A DNA stretch of 6,938 nucleotides, taken from Candidatus Sodaliphilus limicaballi. GTDB taxonomy: Bacteria > Bacteroidota > Bacteroidia > Bacteroidales > Muribaculaceae. Where the stretch lies: assembly GCA_018065815.1 (NCBI GenBank), contig JAGHSP010000133.1, forward strand, positions 1-6,938. The letters run 5' to 3'. The stretch's first letter is position 1. Each line of letters begins with the position of its first letter. Below the pieces are notes generated by a model. It was not told where the DNA came from. It saw nothing but the letters and a program-made list of their open reading frames with translations, and ran no database searches. Below are positions 5,311 through 6,938 of this stretch, one piece after another. Both the position numbers and the translations under genes were made by a program.

Positions 5311-6000
5311 TTATTCCTCCTCAGTTTTTAATGCGGTCATCAAAGTAAACTTATTCATCTTGATAGTCTGGAGGTTGTCCATAACTACATTAACGACGCT
5401 ATAAGGAGTAGTTTGATCGGCCTTAATTGCAATACCTTTACCTCTCACCATTGTTTCTTGCAACTCGGGGTTAAGCGAGTTGTAAGCTGCACGAATCCAC
5501 ATTTGGAACTCGTTGGGATTGTTTGGATCTTCATTCATGTTGATTGGGATACCGCCTTGTTCGAGCGCTTTGTCACGATTTTCGATATCCATATCCAGCC
5601 ATTTAGCCAGTTGGTTCATTGGTACACCGAAAGTACCCACCTTAGAGAATTCCTCCACCTGCTTAGCAGTGAACTTAACAGGGTTGTTGGGGTGCTTTTC
5701 GTTGTAAGCCGAAGCCATGTTCTTCAGCACGTCGGCACGTACGGTCTCACTCTTGTAAGTAGAGTCCTTACTACCAGTGACAGCCATGTAAACCTTACCT
5801 TCGGGGCTGACGAGAACCGAAACGAGGTTCTGGTCGGGCACCTTCTCCTCACTTACTGAGGGAGGAGTGTTAACAGTTACAGGCTCCTTCTGAAGAAATG
5901 TAGAAGTCAACATGAAGAAAGTCAACAAAAGAACAGTCACGTCGCTCATCGCGGTCATGTCGATGCGCGTCTCTTTTTTCTTAATTTTGACTTTTCCCAT
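5311..6000 (-). CDS. exbD: ExbD proton-channel subunit (first copy)
   Basis: Biopolymer transport protein of 229 aa. The basic N-terminus KKKETRIDMTAMSD leads into a membrane segment (about 19-36), with Asp20 matching the proton-carrying Asp of ExbD. The C-terminal ExbD fold is GIAIKADQTTPYSVVNVVMDNLQ (about 199-221), close to the family consensus. Between them lies a long periplasmic insert (about 90-190) with Asn/Pro-rich stretches (NEDPNNPNEF) that the shorter proteobacterial ExbD lacks. It follows exbB by 53 bp and ends with three Glu codons whose bases create the ribosome-binding site of the next exbD. A likely role is to pair with the second ExbD as a dimer inside an ExbB pentamer. That heterodimer is an inference from the paired genes, not shown by the sequence. 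Confidence 0.93.
   Translation of the reverse strand: MGKVKIKKKETRIDMTAMSDVTVLLLTFFMLTSTFLQKEPVTVNTPPSVSEEKVPDQNLVSVLVSPEGKVYMAVTGSKDSTYKSETVRADVLKNMASAYNEKHPNNPVKFTAKQVEEFSKVGTFGVPMNQLAKWLDMDIENRDKALEQGGIPINMNEDPNNPNEFQMWIRAAYNSLNPELQETMVRGKGIAIKADQTTPYSVVNVVMDNLQTIKMNKFTLMTALKTEEE
5316..5321 (-). promoter_or_regulatory. Strong Shine-Dalgarno sequence of the second exbD
   Basis: On the minus strand AGGAGG lies 8 nt before the ATG at 5307, inside the last codons of the first exbD (GAG GAG GAA TAA). Bacteroidota genes seldom carry a Shine-Dalgarno sequence, and the other starts in this window have none as strong. The site supports the chosen start and translational coupling of the two exbD genes. 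Confidence 0.75.
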
Positions 6001-6053
6001 ATTTCTTACACCTTAATAAATAGTTACTAAAAAAGTTTTAACTCAGCAAAGGA

Positions 6054-6908
6054 TTAGTGAGTAGCTGAGAAAGTAGTAACGATTGAGAAACCAAGTTCGT
6101 CGATAGCATAAGTCATGTTATCGATCTTGTTGGTGTAGAAGTTATATGAGATAAGTGCGAAGGCTGCAGTAGCGATACCGAAAGCGGTATTGATAAGAGC
6201 CTCAGAGATACCAGTTGAAAGTTCGGTTGAGTCGGGAGCACCAGAAGCAGAAAGAGCCTGGAACGACTTGATCATACCGATTACGGTACCGAGAAGACCG
6301 ATAAGAGTACCCAGAGTTGTCAGAGTTGCAACGATGGGGAGGTTCTGCTGGAGAGAAGGCATCTCAAGAGCGGTAGCCTCTTCGAGCTGACCCTGGATGA
6401 GAGCGAGCTTCTGTTCCTTAGTAAGAACGGTGTCCTTGTCCATTTCTTTGTACTTCTGGAGAGTTGCGTAAACAACAGCACCAACAGTACCTTTCTGCTT
6501 GCGGCAGAGTTCCTCAGCCTTGTTAATGTCCTTAGCAGCGAGAGCAGCCTTAACATTAGCAACGAACTTAGCGATGTTACCTTTACCCTTAGCCTTTGAG
6601 AGGGCGATCCAGCGCTCTACAGAAAGAACGATAACTGTAAGGAAGAGAGTTTGCAGGATAGGCACGATGAAACCGCCCTTGTAGATAGTACCTGCGAGGT
6701 TCAGAGGAGCGTTAGCGTTGTCGCCATCCTTGAAGTTAGCGCCGTTACCAAGAACGAAGATAAAGAAACATACTGCGATGATAAAGCATACAAGAATCAC
6801 AATAGATGCGTTCTTTACACCACCAACATTGCTAGAAACAGCCTTGTTGTCCGCTTTCTTAGGTGCGGGAACCGGTTGTGGCTTCTGGATGTTTGTTTGT
6901 TCAGCCAT
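6054..6908 (-). CDS. exbB: ExbB/TolQ/MotA-family proton-channel protein
   Basis: Inner-membrane protein of 284 aa and main channel subunit of the ExbB-ExbD-TonB motor. A Pro/Lys-rich cytoplasmic start of about 33 residues is followed by an extra membrane segment (about 34-53), then the core segments at about 80-97, 191-213 and 238-256. The cytoplasmic domain (about 105-190) is Lys/Glu-rich and helical. Family hallmarks are VERWIAL (97-103), PIVATLTTLGTLIGLLGTVIG (191-211) and ISEALINTAFGIATAAFALISYNFY (234-258). The last two contain the Thr and small residues that line the channel in this family. It is the first gene of the operon in this window, with the promoter probably beyond the right edge. 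MotA or TolQ are alternative names in the superfamily, but the exbD-exbD-tonB neighbours favour ExbB. Confidence 0.95.
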   Translation of the reverse strand: MAEQTNIQKPQPVPAPKKADNKAVSSNVGGVKNASIVILVCFIIAVCFFIFVLGNGANFKDGDNANAPLNLAGTIYKGGFIVPILQTLFLTVIVLSVERWIALSKAKGKGNIAKFVANVKAALAAKDINKAEELCRKQKGTVGAVVYATLQKYKEMDKDTVLTKEQKLALIQGQLEEATALEMPSLQQNLPIVATLTTLGTLIGLLGTVIGMIKSFQALSASGAPDSTELSTGISEALINTAFGIATAAFALISYNFYTNKIDNMTYAIDELGFSIVTTFSATH

Positions 6909-6938
6909 AATTTTAATTTGTTTTTAAAAGATTAATAA

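Overview
The window looks like chromosomal DNA from a gut-type Bacteroidales (Bacteroidota). The evidence is an exbB-exbD-exbD-tonB cluster with two long ExbD proteins and a Bacteroidota-style TonB, a duplicated DUF1599 protein next to a DoxX-like protein of the BT_3928 type, and promoter-like elements with the Bacteroidota -7 consensus TAnnTTTG. Genus cannot be fixed; Muribaculaceae or Prevotellaceae would fit. All seven supported genes are on the minus strand, so transcription runs from high to low coordinates. No tRNA, rRNA, intact insertion sequence or CRISPR array was seen.

Right half (6908 to 3717): exbB, exbD, exbD and tonB form one operon that powers TonB-dependent outer-membrane receptors using the proton-motive force. 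The operon promoter lies beyond the right edge. A strong, potentially bidirectional intrinsic terminator (3653-3690) closes it.

Middle (3716 to 2783): about 930 bp without a convincing gene, and the most unusual part of the window. It holds two 110-bp direct repeats that differ at only two positions, each carrying two perfect hairpins. On one side are two more hairpins (3152-3206). On the other is a symmetrical trio of hairpins (3495-3589) whose outer members share a GTCC-TACT-GGAC core with compensatory stem changes. A minus-strand promoter candidate (3062-3096) begins a leader of about 275 nt that ends in a terminator-like hairpin directly before the methyltransferase start. This suggests an attenuator, a structured RNA or a repeat-derived leader.

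Left half (2782 to 88): a class I SAM-dependent methyltransferase of unknown substrate, then a two-gene unit. Its first gene encodes a small protein made of two copies of a DUF1599 domain. The second, overlapping by 20 bp, encodes a membrane protein joining a DoxX/MauE-like domain with a CGCFG motif to a thioredoxin-like domain lacking its CXXC site. The promoter of this unit contains a fourfold hexamer repeat. At the left edge a further promoter (29-60) points out of the window toward the next gene, which from remembered Bacteroides gene order may be tpiA.
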